This document shows, piece by piece, positions 1 to 8,320 of a stretch of 16,100 nt of DNA. Within the stretch, counting starts at the first letter, position 1; every line of letters begins with the position of its first letter. The notes below the pieces were generated by a model. That model made no database searches, was not told where the DNA came from, and was given only the letters and a program-made list of their open reading frames with translations. The position numbers and the translations under genes are program-made. The DNA comes from CBDVBD01 sp965372135 (GTDB lineage: Bacteria > Electryoneota > RPQS01 > CBDVBD01), in contig CBDVBD010000069.1 in assembly GCA_965372135.1 (NCBI GenBank), forward strand, positions 1 to 16,100. The letters run 5' to 3'.

Positions 1-2442
1 ATGTGGCCAGCTGTCACCCCAAGCATTCTCAACGGCGAAGTAATCCACTATTAGATCAGGCAGGTTCACTACCGGTGTGTACCCAATCTGTGAGCTAAAT
101 TGCCCTACGAATAATTTCCTCCCGGATATAACCACATTGCCGCCCAAATCAATGTATGTTTCCAGAGTTACATTTCGTGCACGCCAGTGTTCATAAAGCC
201 CCGATCTATTCTGTCGGGTATCATCAATCATCCACAAAGTGCCGTAGGGGCTGATGTCCGCCAAGTTTGGGAAATCTAAATAGCCGCTCAAAAAAACAAA
301 TTCCGTGGTTTCACCGATGTCCTCGAATAGGGTATGGTAGTAGGTGATTAGTGTGTCGCTCGCCCATTCCATGAAATTGCTTTCCGTGAGATACATCACC
401 ACGATCAAGTCTTCGTAAAAACCCATAGGAGTGGCGGTAACAGTGTCAGACATTTCGCTTTCCAATCCCGGGTTGTTGATGACGGTGACCGCATAGGTAT
501 ATTCCACTGCGTTGATCGCGGTGGTATCGGAGAAATGAGGCACATCGGGCGACCCTACCACTTGGTAGTCAGTAGCGGAATCCTTCCGGTACACCACGTA
601 ATTTTGGCAGTTGTCCTTGCGGCAGGGATCCCAGGACAGGGGTACGTATCCATTGTGGGAGCTTTCCGCTTCCAAACCGTGTAACGGTAATGGTGCGCCG
701 GCGACGAAGGATGTTTCATCCGAGAACCAGCTCAGCAAGGAATCATACCGGACCGCCTGGGCTTTGTAATAGTATCGAACCCCAAACTCGATGTCAGTGT
801 CCGTGTATTTGTATCCGGCAGCCGGTGCGATATTGATAGGGGTGGTGCCGAATTCCCCGCCTTCGGTCCTGCGGTAGAGATATACACTGACACCGGGCAT
901 GTACCGGTACCAGGTCCAGGCAACAGTGATGGAACCTTTAGCGGCATCGAGGATACGCAGATTGTCCGGCGCATATGGGGGGATAATCTGGAAATCGTTA
1001 TCAACCATGAACTGCGCTTTCGAAGCGTTATATGCCAGATCATCGAAATCGAATAGAGAGGGATCGATGTTTTCATTGGAGGGCTGAGGGTTGTTAACGT
1101 CATGGAAGTTATCTCCACAGATGAAAGCCAGGGTAAATGTGCAGGAATCGCCAGGGTAGAGATATGTTTCCGGTTCTTGCCCAGCAGGCGCCACATTTTC
1201 CCCAAGCGGACCCCAGGAATGCAGGTGTCTGGTGAAAGCCCCATTTGCGAGGTTTTCAGGATCCACCAAATCGTGTAGATGCCAGGGTTCCTCATAGGAT
1301 TCACCAGTAAAGGGGTCAGTGAGGTGCTGCGGATGGCTTGCAATCCAATCAGGATCGTTGACATATACCTGATCAAAGTCAAGCTCCCTGTTGGTCATAA
1401 TCAGATATTTGCGGAGATCACCACTCGGTGTGCCCCAAAATCCCATCCATTCGAAAGAATCAACGTGGCTTTCCCAAGCTGGTCCATAATCTATAGCTGG
1501 ACTTGGGTGTGACTCCCACCAGTTGAAGCTTTCATAGATGGGTAGGTTATGGGGAAGCAGGGCTTTGGTTCCAGCGATTCCAGGTACAGTGAAGTCATTG
1601 CCGGATTGTATGTGTGGAGGTCTACCGTCATTATCGGCAGTATAAGCGATATTGATGGGCTCGCCATTATGTTCGTTCAAGAAACCTACGAGATCATCTT
1701 CGTAATATGTATACGAGGAATCTGGGATCCCGGCACCAGACGTAATGAATAATCCAAAATATGGGTTTTTCAGTAAGTTTTCCCCGATATTTTCGATAGT
1801 ATATTGAAAAATAATGTAGTCATCGAATCCATATGAATCCCACGACATGCTTTTTTGTCGTATTTTGATACCCAAAGGCACATGTGGACCATCAGACGGA
1901 TCATTTTCCACCCAAAACTGTTCCGTTAAAGTATCAGTATAAGTTGCAGTAAGTTCTTGGGGAGCGACCGCGTGAGGTGAATACATGTTTTCACCTTGGC
2001 AATTCACTGAAAATGGGATGTTAGATCGTTCGATGACCCCATCCTCCAGAGATTCCCCGGGATACATTTCGTGTTGCCCGCGGTTCCAACCTTCCATTCC
2101 AGTGGAAACCCGTGGATATTCGAAGTCATCTTCCACGATCAATGCACCCACCCATAAAGCACCTTGCCCCATATATTGCACCCCCGAACCACCGGGGAAT
2201 TCGACCATTGATGCAATTTCAAGATAAAATGCTTCGTAATTATCGCCAAGAAATCCCCAGTTATGTACCGTCATCCAGACATTGCTTCTGTCCTGTATGA
2301 GGTGGTGGATGGTAGGGTTTGCGACGTCCAGTTGATGATAGGGAGGATCGTTTCTTAACGGACCTTTGGCGAGGATTGGATAGGAAATGCCAATCACCAA
2401 TAGGGTAATGGCAATTACTGAAACCGTAAAGTGCTTACACAT
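1..2442 (-). CDS. Large secreted protein with FN3-like modules, 3' end beyond window
   Basis: A single uninterrupted frame runs from an ATG at 2442 to the window edge, giving 814 codons with no stop, so the gene is cut at its 3' end. The start is supported by an AAAGGGG Shine-Dalgarno about 6 nt upstream and by a Sec signal peptide (MCKHF, then a hydrophobic stretch ending in PILA, cleavage near residue 25). Residues about 30-480 form a secreted region I do not recognise by name, with a segment reading FDDYIIFQYTIENIG. Two fibronectin-III-like modules follow (about 490-585, starting APDNLRILDAAKG, and about 589-670, starting LHGLEAESS). From about 671 a Rossmann-like module begins (GFYEDLIVVMYL, then SPYGTLWMIDDTR and DLGGNVVISG), as seen in large exported proteins of FCB-group candidate phyla. 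A C-terminal sorting tail would be expected outside the window but cannot be seen. Export is well supported; substrate and role are unknown. Confidence 0.85.
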   Translation of the reverse strand, partial: MCKHFTVSVIAITLLVIGISYPILAKGPLRNDPPYHQLDVANPTIHHLIQDRSNVWMTVHNWGFLGDNYEAFYLEIASMVEFPGGSGVQYMGQGALWVGALIVEDDFEYPRVSTGMEGWNRGQHEMYPGESLEDGVIERSNIPFSVNCQGENMYSPHAVAPQELTATYTDTLTEQFWVENDPSDGPHVPLGIKIRQKSMSWDSYGFDDYIIFQYTIENIGENLLKNPYFGLFITSGAGIPDSSYTYYEDDLVGFLNEHNGEPINIAYTADNDGRPPHIQSGNDFTVPGIAGTKALLPHNLPIYESFNWWESHPSPAIDYGPAWESHVDSFEWMGFWGTPSGDLRKYLIMTNRELDFDQVYVNDPDWIASHPQHLTDPFTGESYEEPWHLHDLVDPENLANGAFTRHLHSWGPLGENVAPAGQEPETYLYPGDSCTFTLAFICGDNFHDVNNPQPSNENIDPSLFDFDDLAYNASKAQFMVDNDFQIIPPYAPDNLRILDAAKGSITVAWTWYRYMPGVSVYLYRRTEGGEFGTTPINIAPAAGYKYTDTDIEFGVRYYYKAQAVRYDSLLSWFSDETSFVAGAPLPLHGLEAESSHNGYVPLSWDPCRKDNCQNYVVYRKDSATDYQVVGSPDVPHFSDTTAINAVEYTYAVTVINNPGLESEMSDTVTATPMGFYEDLIVVMYLTESNFMEWASDTLITYYHTLFEDIGETTEFVFLSGYLDFPNLADISPYGTLWMIDDTRQNRSGLYEHWRARNVTLETYIDLGGNVVISGRKLFVGQFSSQIGYTPVVNLPDLIVDYFAVENAWGDSWPH

Positions 2443-2505
2443 AGTACACCCCTTTCTTGTACTACGCACGGAGGTAAAGGCTGGAAGGTGCGCTTGGTGA
2501 TGTAA

Positions 2506-2549
2506 TTTGGAGTGCGCCTTAAGGGTCTTTGGGACTACTGCACTCCAAA
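2506..2549. repeat. Palindromic intergenic repeat, copy 1 (TTTGGAGTGC arms)
   Basis: The arms TTTGGAGTGC (2506-2515) and GCACTCCAAA (2540-2549) are perfect 10-bp inverted repeats in the gap between lon and the left-edge gene. The left arm continues into GCCTTAAGGG. The same left half recurs at 6901 with one extra C. In the lon transcript it would form a hairpin just after the lon stop, but neither strand has a clear T-run, so I call it a dispersed REP-like element rather than a terminator. Confidence 0.7.
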
Positions 2550-2565
2550 ATATGTCCTGAGCAAA

Positions 2566-4992
2566 CTATGAAGGACGAGGATGTTGGGGGGGTGGAGTGC
2601 GTTTAGTGCTTCGGCGCAGTTCAGGTGGCGCCGCCAACCCCACGAAGATTTCCTTCCACAGTTCTTGGATATGGCTGATCTGACGGATGTTTAAGCCGTT
2701 TTTCACTTCCGGTGCGATTTCTCCTAAGTCTTTTTCGTTGCGGCTGGGGATGATGATGTGCTGGATGCCGGCACGACGGGCTGCCATCAATTTTTCCGCC
2801 AAGCCGCCGATGGGTAAGATATTTCCCCGCAGGGTGATTTCCCCGGTCATGGCGATATCAGCCGGTACCGGTTCGTTGCGCAGGGCTGACAGCAGGGCGG
2901 TGGCTAAAGTCACCCCGGCTGACGGTCCGTCTTTGGGGATAGCACCTTCGGGGATATGGATGTGTACTTCCCTGGTTTTATAGAAGTTGGAGTCAACGCC
3001 CAGCGCTTCGGCATTGGCACGGATGTAGGATAGCGCGGCGCGGGCGGATTCCTTCATTACGTCGCCCAATTGTCCGGTCAGGGTCAACTGCCCCTTGCCC
3101 TTCATCAGCGCCACCTGGATATTCAGGATGTCCCCACCGGTACTGGTCCACGCCAATCCGGTTGCCATGCCCACCCGGGAGCCTTCTTCGATTTCCGGTT
3201 CACGATACCTTGCAACGCTCAAGTATTTTTGCAGAGATGTTTTATTAACGGCGGTGGGCTTGTTTTCTGCGGTTTCCACCCGCTTTCGAGTGACTTTGCG
3301 GCAGATTTTTGCGATGCTGCGCTCCAGTTCCCGCACTCCCGCTTCCCGGGTATAGCCTTCGATGATCCAGGCGATAGAGGCTCTGGATATCCGGATTTCT
3401 TTTGACTCCAAGCCATGTTCTTCCAACTGTTTAGGGATCAGGAATTGCCGGGCAATTTCTATCTTTTCGTGTTCTAAGTACCCGGGTAGCTCGATGATTT
3501 CCATCCGGTCCTGCAGGGGGATCGGGATGTTGTGGCGGACGTTGGCGGTGGTGATAAACATCACCTGCGACAGGTCGTAATCCACCTCCATGTAATGGTC
3601 GGAAAAGTGCTTATTCTGTTCGGGATCCAGCACCTCCAACAGCGCCGATGACGGGTCACCGCGGAAGTCCACCGACATTTTATCCACTTCGTCCAATAGG
3701 AACACCGGATTGATGGTGCCGGCGCGTTTCATGGATTGGATGATTCTGCCGGGCATGGAACCGATATAAGTGCGGCGGTGACCGCGGATTTCGGCTTCGT
3801 CACGCACTCCGCCCAACGACACCCGCACGAATTCCCTGCCCATGGATCGCGCAATGGAGCGCCCCAGCGATGTTTTCCCCACCCCTGGAGGTCCTACTAG
3901 ACACACGATTTGACCGCGGACATGACCGACGCGCTGCAGTACCGCTAAGTGTTCCAGGATACGCTCCTTGGGCTTTTTCAGACCGTAGTGATCTTCATCC
4001 AGGATACGTTCAGCGTCTTTGATATTGATGCTGTCTTCGGTTTTCTGCTGCCAAGGAAGCGCCGTGATCCAGTCCAAGTAATTTTTGATTACTGTGGCTT
4101 CCGGCGACAACATGGGCATGCCTTTAAGCTTTTCCAACTCTTCGTTGGCTTTTTCTTTTACCGGACCAGGCAGTCCGGCTTTCTTGATCTTTTTGCGGTA
4201 CAGGATGATGTCGGAGAAATCATCATCGATCTCTTCGCCCAACTCCTTTTTGATGATTCGCATTTGTTCCTGGAGGTAGAAGTTGCGCTGGCTGCGGGAG
4301 ATTTTATCACGCACCTGGTCGTCGATGGATTTTTCGATCTTTAGAATTTCGATTTCCTTTTCCAGCAGGTGAGAAATGGCTACAGTGCGCTCGAACAAGG
4401 ATCGGAATTCCAGGATTTTCTGCTTGGTATCCATCTCCACATTGACATAGCCCATGATGAAATCGGGCAGCCTCGGAGATGCCGTCATGGCGGTCGCGGA
4501 GAATAGGATTTCATCGGGAAGGTGGCGGTTCAGTTGTACGTATTCCCGGAAAATTTCCAGGACATGCCGGAATCCGCCTTCCACTTCGGTGGTAAGTTCT
4601 TCCTCCTCCGACCATACCTCGATCAGGGTTTTGAAGCTGTCCCCCTCGCGGTGTATCCGTACCACTTTGGCTCTGGTAATGCCTTCCACTAATACCTTGA
4701 CCAAGCCGTTGGGGAGCTTTAAGGTTTGCATAATCCGACCCACCACGCCAACACGGAACAGGTCACGCCCGGTAGGGTCTTCTTGAGCGGGATCGCGCTG
4801 GGAAACCAGGAACACCATACGTTCATTGTCAATGGCTTGTTCGATGGCTTTTAGGGTGGATTGCCTGCCAATTAACAGCGGGAACACCATGGTAGGAAAT
4901 ACCACCAGGTCCCGAAGAGGGATGGTTGGCAGCCGGTCGGGGATTTCCAGATCGGCGACGTCGAGGTTATCTGATGCTTTTTTATCTGACAT
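2566..4992 (-). CDS. lon: Lon ATP-dependent serine protease (LonA type)
   Basis: This 808-residue cytoplasmic protease degrades misfolded and regulatory proteins as a hexamer. The order is the substrate-binding N-domain (from LPTIPLRDLVVFPTMVFPL, about residues 23-220), a helical region with YLQEQMR, the AAA+ module with Walker A GPPGVGKT at 367-374 and Walker B FLLDEVDK, and the peptidase domain with the catalytic dyad Ser691 (KDGPSAG) and Lys734 (GGLAEKL). The 43-residue spacing of the dyad equals that of E. coli Lon. Length is normal for LonA. It starts 26 nt after clpX, which suggests one transcript. The ATG at 4992 is preceded only by a weak AAGG. The C-terminal tail is basic and proline-rich (TKRTPPPQHPRPS) and is encoded across a C7 run, so the last few residues are the least certain part. 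Confidence 0.98.
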   Translation of the reverse strand: MSDKKASDNLDVADLEIPDRLPTIPLRDLVVFPTMVFPLLIGRQSTLKAIEQAIDNERMVFLVSQRDPAQEDPTGRDLFRVGVVGRIMQTLKLPNGLVKVLVEGITRAKVVRIHREGDSFKTLIEVWSEEEELTTEVEGGFRHVLEIFREYVQLNRHLPDEILFSATAMTASPRLPDFIMGYVNVEMDTKQKILEFRSLFERTVAISHLLEKEIEILKIEKSIDDQVRDKISRSQRNFYLQEQMRIIKKELGEEIDDDFSDIILYRKKIKKAGLPGPVKEKANEELEKLKGMPMLSPEATVIKNYLDWITALPWQQKTEDSINIKDAERILDEDHYGLKKPKERILEHLAVLQRVGHVRGQIVCLVGPPGVGKTSLGRSIARSMGREFVRVSLGGVRDEAEIRGHRRTYIGSMPGRIIQSMKRAGTINPVFLLDEVDKMSVDFRGDPSSALLEVLDPEQNKHFSDHYMEVDYDLSQVMFITTANVRHNIPIPLQDRMEIIELPGYLEHEKIEIARQFLIPKQLEEHGLESKEIRISRASIAWIIEGYTREAGVRELERSIAKICRKVTRKRVETAENKPTAVNKTSLQKYLSVARYREPEIEEGSRVGMATGLAWTSTGGDILNIQVALMKGKGQLTLTGQLGDVMKESARAALSYIRANAEALGVDSNFYKTREVHIHIPEGAIPKDGPSAGVTLATALLSALRNEPVPADIAMTGEITLRGNILPIGGLAEKLMAARRAGIQHIIIPSRNEKDLGEIAPEVKNGLNIRQISHIQELWKEIFVGLAAPPELRRSTKRTPPPQHPRPS

Positions 4993-5018
4993 AAGATTGC
5001 CTTAGTTCTTAATATTGA

Positions 5019-6251
5019 TTAGGCTCGGCGCTTTCTGCGCCGCACTATCGGTTTGCTTCCGTTGATAATTACATCTTCGGTAATCTCTACTTCATCGATA
5101 CCCTGCCTGGAAGGAACGTCGAACAGGATGTCGGTCAAGGCGTTTTCCATGATTGAGCGCAGCGCTCTGGCGCCGGTTTTGCGGCTCTTCGCTTCTTTGA
5201 CCACCGCTTTCAGCGCTTTCGGGGTAAAGGTTAGGGTGATGCCCTCCATCTCCATCAGGCGCTGATACTGCTTCATCAACGCGTTTTTTGGTTCTTTTAG
5301 GATTTTCAGCAGAGCTTTTTCGTCTAAGTCGTCCAAAGCTGCTATTACCGGCAGCCGCCCAATCAATTCCGGGATTAATCCAAACGCCAACAGGTCTTCG
5401 TAGGTGACCTGGGACAGCAGCTCGAGGATCGAAAAGTCATTCCGACCGCGAACATCAGCACCGAATCCAATATTTTTCTTGCAGACCCGCTGGAAGATAA
5501 TCTGATCCAGCCCATGAAATGCACCACCGCAGATGAATAGGATGTTGGTGGTGTCCATGGGAATCATTTTTTGTTCCGGGTGTTTGCGACCACCCTGCGG
5601 CGGGAGGTTGGCTATCGTGCCTTCCAGGATTTTCAAGAGCGCTTGTTGTACCCCTTCCCCGGATACATCCCGGGTGATGGAGGGTGACGCCTCCCGTTTG
5701 GCGATCTTGTCTAACTCGTCAATGTACACGATGCCGATTTCGGCACGCGAGATATCGTAATCCGCTGCCTGCAGCAGCCGAACCAGCACGTTTTCCACAT
5801 CCTCCCCCACGTATCCGGCTTCGGTCAAGGTGGTAGCGTCGGCGATGGCGAAAGGCACCTGGAGGAAATGCGCCAAGGTCTGCGCTAAAAATGTCTTCCC
5901 GGTGCCGGTGGGTCCAACCATCAGGATGTTGGATTTTTCCAGCTCTACGTCGCTTTTTTCCAGTCGGGAATTGATGCGCTTGTAATGGTTGTACACCGCC
6001 ACCGACAGGCGTTTTTTGGCGTCGTCCTGCCCGATGACGTATTCGCTTAGCCGCCGCTTGATCTGTTTCGGCTTGGGGATGTCGTTGACCTTGACCATCC
6101 GTTTCCCCGCCATGTTCTTACGAACGATGTCGTAGCCCAGTTGGATGCACTGGTCACAGATTACCGCTTTGGGGACCGATATCCTCATGGCTTTCGAGTC
6201 CAGAGCACGTCCGCAAAACGAGCAAACCTGATTTTCTGTGGGGGTTGAGAT
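5019..6251 (-). CDS. clpX: ClpX, ATPase/unfoldase subunit of ClpXP, probable AUC start
   Basis: ClpX unfolds substrates and feeds them to ClpP. Counting from the AUC at 6251 the protein has 410 residues, the normal family length. The zinc-binding dimerisation domain is complete: Cys10, Cys13, Cys32 and Cys35, with the same 19-residue gap between pairs as in E. coli. Walker A is GPTGTGKT (113-120), pore loop 1 is GYVGED (from 146), Walker B is IVYIDELDK (Asp178, Glu179), the RKH loop is at 222-224, the ClpP-docking IGF loop at 261-263, and sensor 2 is GARALR. The first in-frame ATG (6188) lies inside the zinc domain and would remove the first Cys pair. No ATG, GTG or TTG exists between the clpP stop and CSFC in this frame. 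AUC at 6251 sits 4 nt after GGAGG of a strong Shine-Dalgarno, hence the chosen start. clpP and clpX share the same frame, separated by one TAA. Confidence 0.93.
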   Translation of the reverse strand: MSTPTENQVCSFCGRALDSKAMRISVPKAVICDQCIQLGYDIVRKNMAGKRMVKVNDIPKPKQIKRRLSEYVIGQDDAKKRLSVAVYNHYKRINSRLEKSDVELEKSNILMVGPTGTGKTFLAQTLAHFLQVPFAIADATTLTEAGYVGEDVENVLVRLLQAADYDISRAEIGIVYIDELDKIAKREASPSITRDVSGEGVQQALLKILEGTIANLPPQGGRKHPEQKMIPMDTTNILFICGGAFHGLDQIIFQRVCKKNIGFGADVRGRNDFSILELLSQVTYEDLLAFGLIPELIGRLPVIAALDDLDEKALLKILKEPKNALMKQYQRLMEMEGITLTFTPKALKAVVKEAKSRKTGARALRSIMENALTDILFDVPSRQGIDEVEITEDVIINGSKPIVRRRKRRA

Positions 6252-6254
6252 ATT

Positions 6255-6263
6255 ACCTCCTTA
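6255..6263 (-). promoter_or_regulatory. clpX Shine-Dalgarno TAAGGAGGT overlapping the clpP stop
   Basis: On the minus strand the clpP stop TAA is the first three bases of TAAGGAGGT, fully complementary to the usual 16S rRNA 3' end. GGAGG is followed by TAAT and then ATC. The placement implies tight translational coupling of clpX to clpP and marks the AUC codon as the start. Confidence 0.75.
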
Positions 6264-6863
6264 GGAACTCGATTTCATATCTTTCGGGGCGATGATGTTA
6301 TCGACCAACCCGTATTCCTTGGCTTCCTCGGCGGACATGAAGTAATCCCGGTCGGTGTCTTTGGCGATCCGTTCTAGGTCTTGTCCGGTGTGTTGAGCCA
6401 GGATTTCGTTCAGTTTTTGCCGGATTTTCAGGATTTCCTTGGCATGGATTTCGATGTCAGCCGCCTGACCACGGACCCCACCCATCACCTGATGGATTAA
6501 TATTCGGGCGTTGGGCAGGCAGGACCGTTTCCCTGTGGTGCCGGCGGTCAGTAACAACGCCCCCATAGAAGCGGCTTGCCCGATACAAATGGTGGAGATA
6601 TCCGGTTTGATGTACTGCATAGTGTCGTAGACCGCCAGCCCGGCGGTGACTGACCCTCCGGGACTGTTGATGTATAGCGAGATGTCTTTATCGGGATCCT
6701 CGGCGGCCAGGAACAGCAGTTGGGCGGTCACGCTGGATGCTTGGATGTCGTCAATATCGGTATCCAAGAATACGATGCGTTCACGTAGCAGCCGGGCGTA
6801 CACATCGTAAGCTTGGTCAAACTGTCCGCGTCGTTCGTACACGACAGGTGGGAATTTAGGCAT
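6261..6863 (-). CDS. clpP: ClpP, proteolytic subunit of Clp protease
   Basis: This 200-residue serine peptidase forms the tetradecameric chamber that works with ClpX. The catalytic triad is visible as Ser99 (GQAASMGA), His124 (ILIHQVMGG) and Asp173 (DTDRDYFMSAEEA), with the same spacings as E. coli ClpP. The oxyanion/processing segment NSPGGSVTAG is at 66-74. The ATG at 6863 has a strong AAGGAGAT Shine-Dalgarno. The N-terminus (MPKFPPVVYERRGQF) has little propeptide, as in many non-enterobacterial ClpPs. It is followed directly by clpX. Upstream lie 130 bp of palindromic repeats and then the propeller gene, not tig as is usual, so how clpP is transcribed here is unclear. Confidence 0.98.
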   Translation of the reverse strand: MPKFPPVVYERRGQFDQAYDVYARLLRERIVFLDTDIDDIQASSVTAQLLFLAAEDPDKDISLYINSPGGSVTAGLAVYDTMQYIKPDISTICIGQAASMGALLLTAGTTGKRSCLPNARILIHQVMGGVRGQAADIEIHAKEILKIRQKLNEILAQHTGQDLERIAKDTDRDYFMSAEEAKEYGLVDNIIAPKDMKSSS

Positions 6864-6900
6864 GTGTATCTCCTTGGTTTGATGTCATTTTTAGAATTGT

Positions 6901-6951
6901 TTTGGAGTGCGCCCTTAAGGGCGCATGTGGTAGTAAGCTTACCGCACTCCA
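6901..6951. repeat. Palindromic intergenic repeat, copy 2 (TGGAGTGCG arms)
   Basis: Outer arms TGGAGTGCG (6903-6911) and CGCACTCCA (6943-6951) form a 9-bp inverted repeat. Inside are two further perfect palindromes: TGCGCCCTTAAGGGCGCA (6908-6925) and GTAAGCTTAC (6933-6942). The left half matches copy 1 at 2506 apart from a single base. It lies just upstream of the clpP ribosome-binding site on the transcribed strand. Confidence 0.7.
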
Positions 6952-6961
6952 GAGTTCATAT

Positions 6962-6993
6962 GTCGGGTTCTTCGCTTTGCTGTGGAACCCGAC
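6962..6993. repeat. REP-like palindrome, GTCGGGTTC arms
   Basis: Arms GTCGGGTTC (6962-6970) and GAACCCGAC (6985-6993) form a perfect 9-bp stem around a 14-nt loop. The right arm abuts the stop codon of the propeller gene (TAG, 6996-6994 on the minus strand), with CTAC following the arm. It resembles the widespread TGTCGGGTT / AACCCGACCTAC class of REP-like elements that I associate with REP-type mobile sequences. There is no T-run on either side, so it does not look like an intrinsic terminator. Confidence 0.6.
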
Positions 6994-8283
6994 CTACTTT
7001 AGTAATATTATTTTCTGAACTCCGGTGAAATCTCCAGCTTTTAATTGACAGAAATATGTTCCTGATACTAAGTCCGATCCATCGAACACCATCCGATGAT
7101 TGCCTTTGTCCTGCCAGTCGTTCACTAAGGTCGTTATCTGCCGACCGGTGATGTCAAATATACTAAGACTAACTCGGGCGGGTGTTAACAGAGTGAAAGA
7201 CACAGTAGTGGTCGGATTGAATGGATTGGGATAGGCAGGCAGTAGGGAACATCTTATAAGAACTTCTGGATGCTCAGAAATTGGCACCGATAGCGCCTGG
7301 GAACAGTCAAAGATCCCAAGATAAAATTCATTTACCACATAAACGTAGTTACCAGAGACCGCAATCCCAGGTTGGTTGGCGGTGGCAGCGCCATACATGT
7401 TGTAGTATCCGACCTCCATCGGATTGACCGGATTCGCAATGTTCACGACCCGAAGACCAGTCGGACGATTCGCCAAAAAAGCGTAATCGTTCGAAACCGC
7501 TAAATCCAGAACTTGACCCAAACTAATATAGTAACCTACCTCTACTGGGTTATAAGGATTGCTGATGTCGAGCACCCTAAGACCAGCCCAGTCATCAGCC
7601 ACATAAGCATAATTACCTAGTACTTCGACGCCATAGGCTGCTCCAGGGGCATCATAATGACCTATCTCCTGGGGATCGGCTGGATTTACTACATTGATAA
7701 TCCGGAGACCGGAATTCCGGTCCGCTACATAGGCATAGGAGCCGGAAGCCGCTACTTCCCATGCATCCCCAGGAGTGTCACATGAACCGACAACAACAGG
7801 GTTTGACGGATCTTGAATATTCACTATATAAAGACCTTCGTTTCGACACGCTAAATAGGCATAGTTCGCGAAAACCGCCACGCCATAAGGATTGTACAAG
7901 CCAAGTGTGTCACAGAAACCAACCTCGAAAGGATTTGACGGATTTAGGATGTTCACCACCCGAAGACCTCCCGCACACACATAGGCGTAACTCCTGGACA
8001 CTGCAATACCTTGAGGATTATCCGATGGGTCGTAGAATCCAGCCTCAAAAGGTGATGAGGGATTCGAGACATCAACCACGCGGACACCATAATCCGCATC
8101 CAACACGTACGCGTAATTCCCCGCCACCACTACATCAAAGTCATAGCCAAGCATGCCGCAGTAAGGCAAATTAATGTATCCCACCATAGTGACATTTAGG
8201 CTGTCCTGAGCGTTGACCTGAATAGCTCCAAGCAGGATGCAGATTATGCATAAAATACCGCATATAATCTCTGATTGTCTCAT
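6994..8283 (-). CDS. Secreted LVIVD-repeat beta-propeller protein with T9SS sorting tail
   Basis: The 429-residue product starts at the ATG at 8283, preceded by GAGGGAAGC, and has a clear Sec signal peptide (MRQSEIICGILC to QVNA, then QD). A longer in-frame start at 8346 would add 21 residues encoded by a hairpin and hide the signal peptide, so I reject it. Residues about 30-335 contain about seven repeats of roughly 42-45 residues with the pattern GIAVSGNYAYVA..GLRVVNISNPSNPVEVGYYD, the LVIVD family expected to fold as a beta-propeller. The last 80 or so residues begin AYPNPFNPTTTVSFTL and end GVQKIILLK, a type A Por/T9SS sorting tail that is removed on export to the cell surface. Nothing in it suggests protein quality control, so its place between tig and clpP looks like an insertion. 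Ligand and role are unknown. Confidence 0.93.
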   Translation of the reverse strand: MRQSEIICGILCIICILLGAIQVNAQDSLNVTMVGYINLPYCGMLGYDFDVVVAGNYAYVLDADYGVRVVDVSNPSSPFEAGFYDPSDNPQGIAVSRSYAYVCAGGLRVVNILNPSNPFEVGFCDTLGLYNPYGVAVFANYAYLACRNEGLYIVNIQDPSNPVVVGSCDTPGDAWEVAASGSYAYVADRNSGLRIINVVNPADPQEIGHYDAPGAAYGVEVLGNYAYVADDWAGLRVLDISNPYNPVEVGYYISLGQVLDLAVSNDYAFLANRPTGLRVVNIANPVNPMEVGYYNMYGAATANQPGIAVSGNYVYVVNEFYLGIFDCSQALSVPISEHPEVLIRCSLLPAYPNPFNPTTTVSFTLLTPARVSLSIFDITGRQITTLVNDWQDKGNHRMVFDGSDLVSGTYFCQLKAGDFTGVQKIILLK

Positions 8284-8320
8284 TTTGCTTCCCTCTCTAT
8301 TTTTAATGCGTAGTTTTGTG

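Noticed and set aside
732..1382. A 216-codon minus-strand open frame
   Set aside because: It overlaps, in another frame, the 814-codon gene that has a signal peptide, ribosome-binding site and recognisable FN3 modules. Its own sequence is low-complexity and unlike a protein family.
5019..6188. clpX starting at the ATG at 6188
   Set aside because: This start lies inside the zinc-binding domain and would remove Cys10 and Cys13. The upstream codons read as a proper ClpX N-terminus.
5019..6863. ClpP-ClpX as one fused gene by sequencing error in the TAA
   Set aside because: The TAA is part of a near-perfect Shine-Dalgarno, and both proteins have normal separate lengths and termini, so separate genes are more likely. 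Low-level readthrough cannot be excluded.
6884..6993. CRISPR-like repeat cluster
   Set aside because: The palindromes are of different families, with no regular repeat-spacer units and no cas genes nearby.
7761..8174. Plus-strand 137-codon frame
   Set aside because: It is antisense to the repeat-rich propeller gene, and its apparent repetitiveness only mirrors those repeats.
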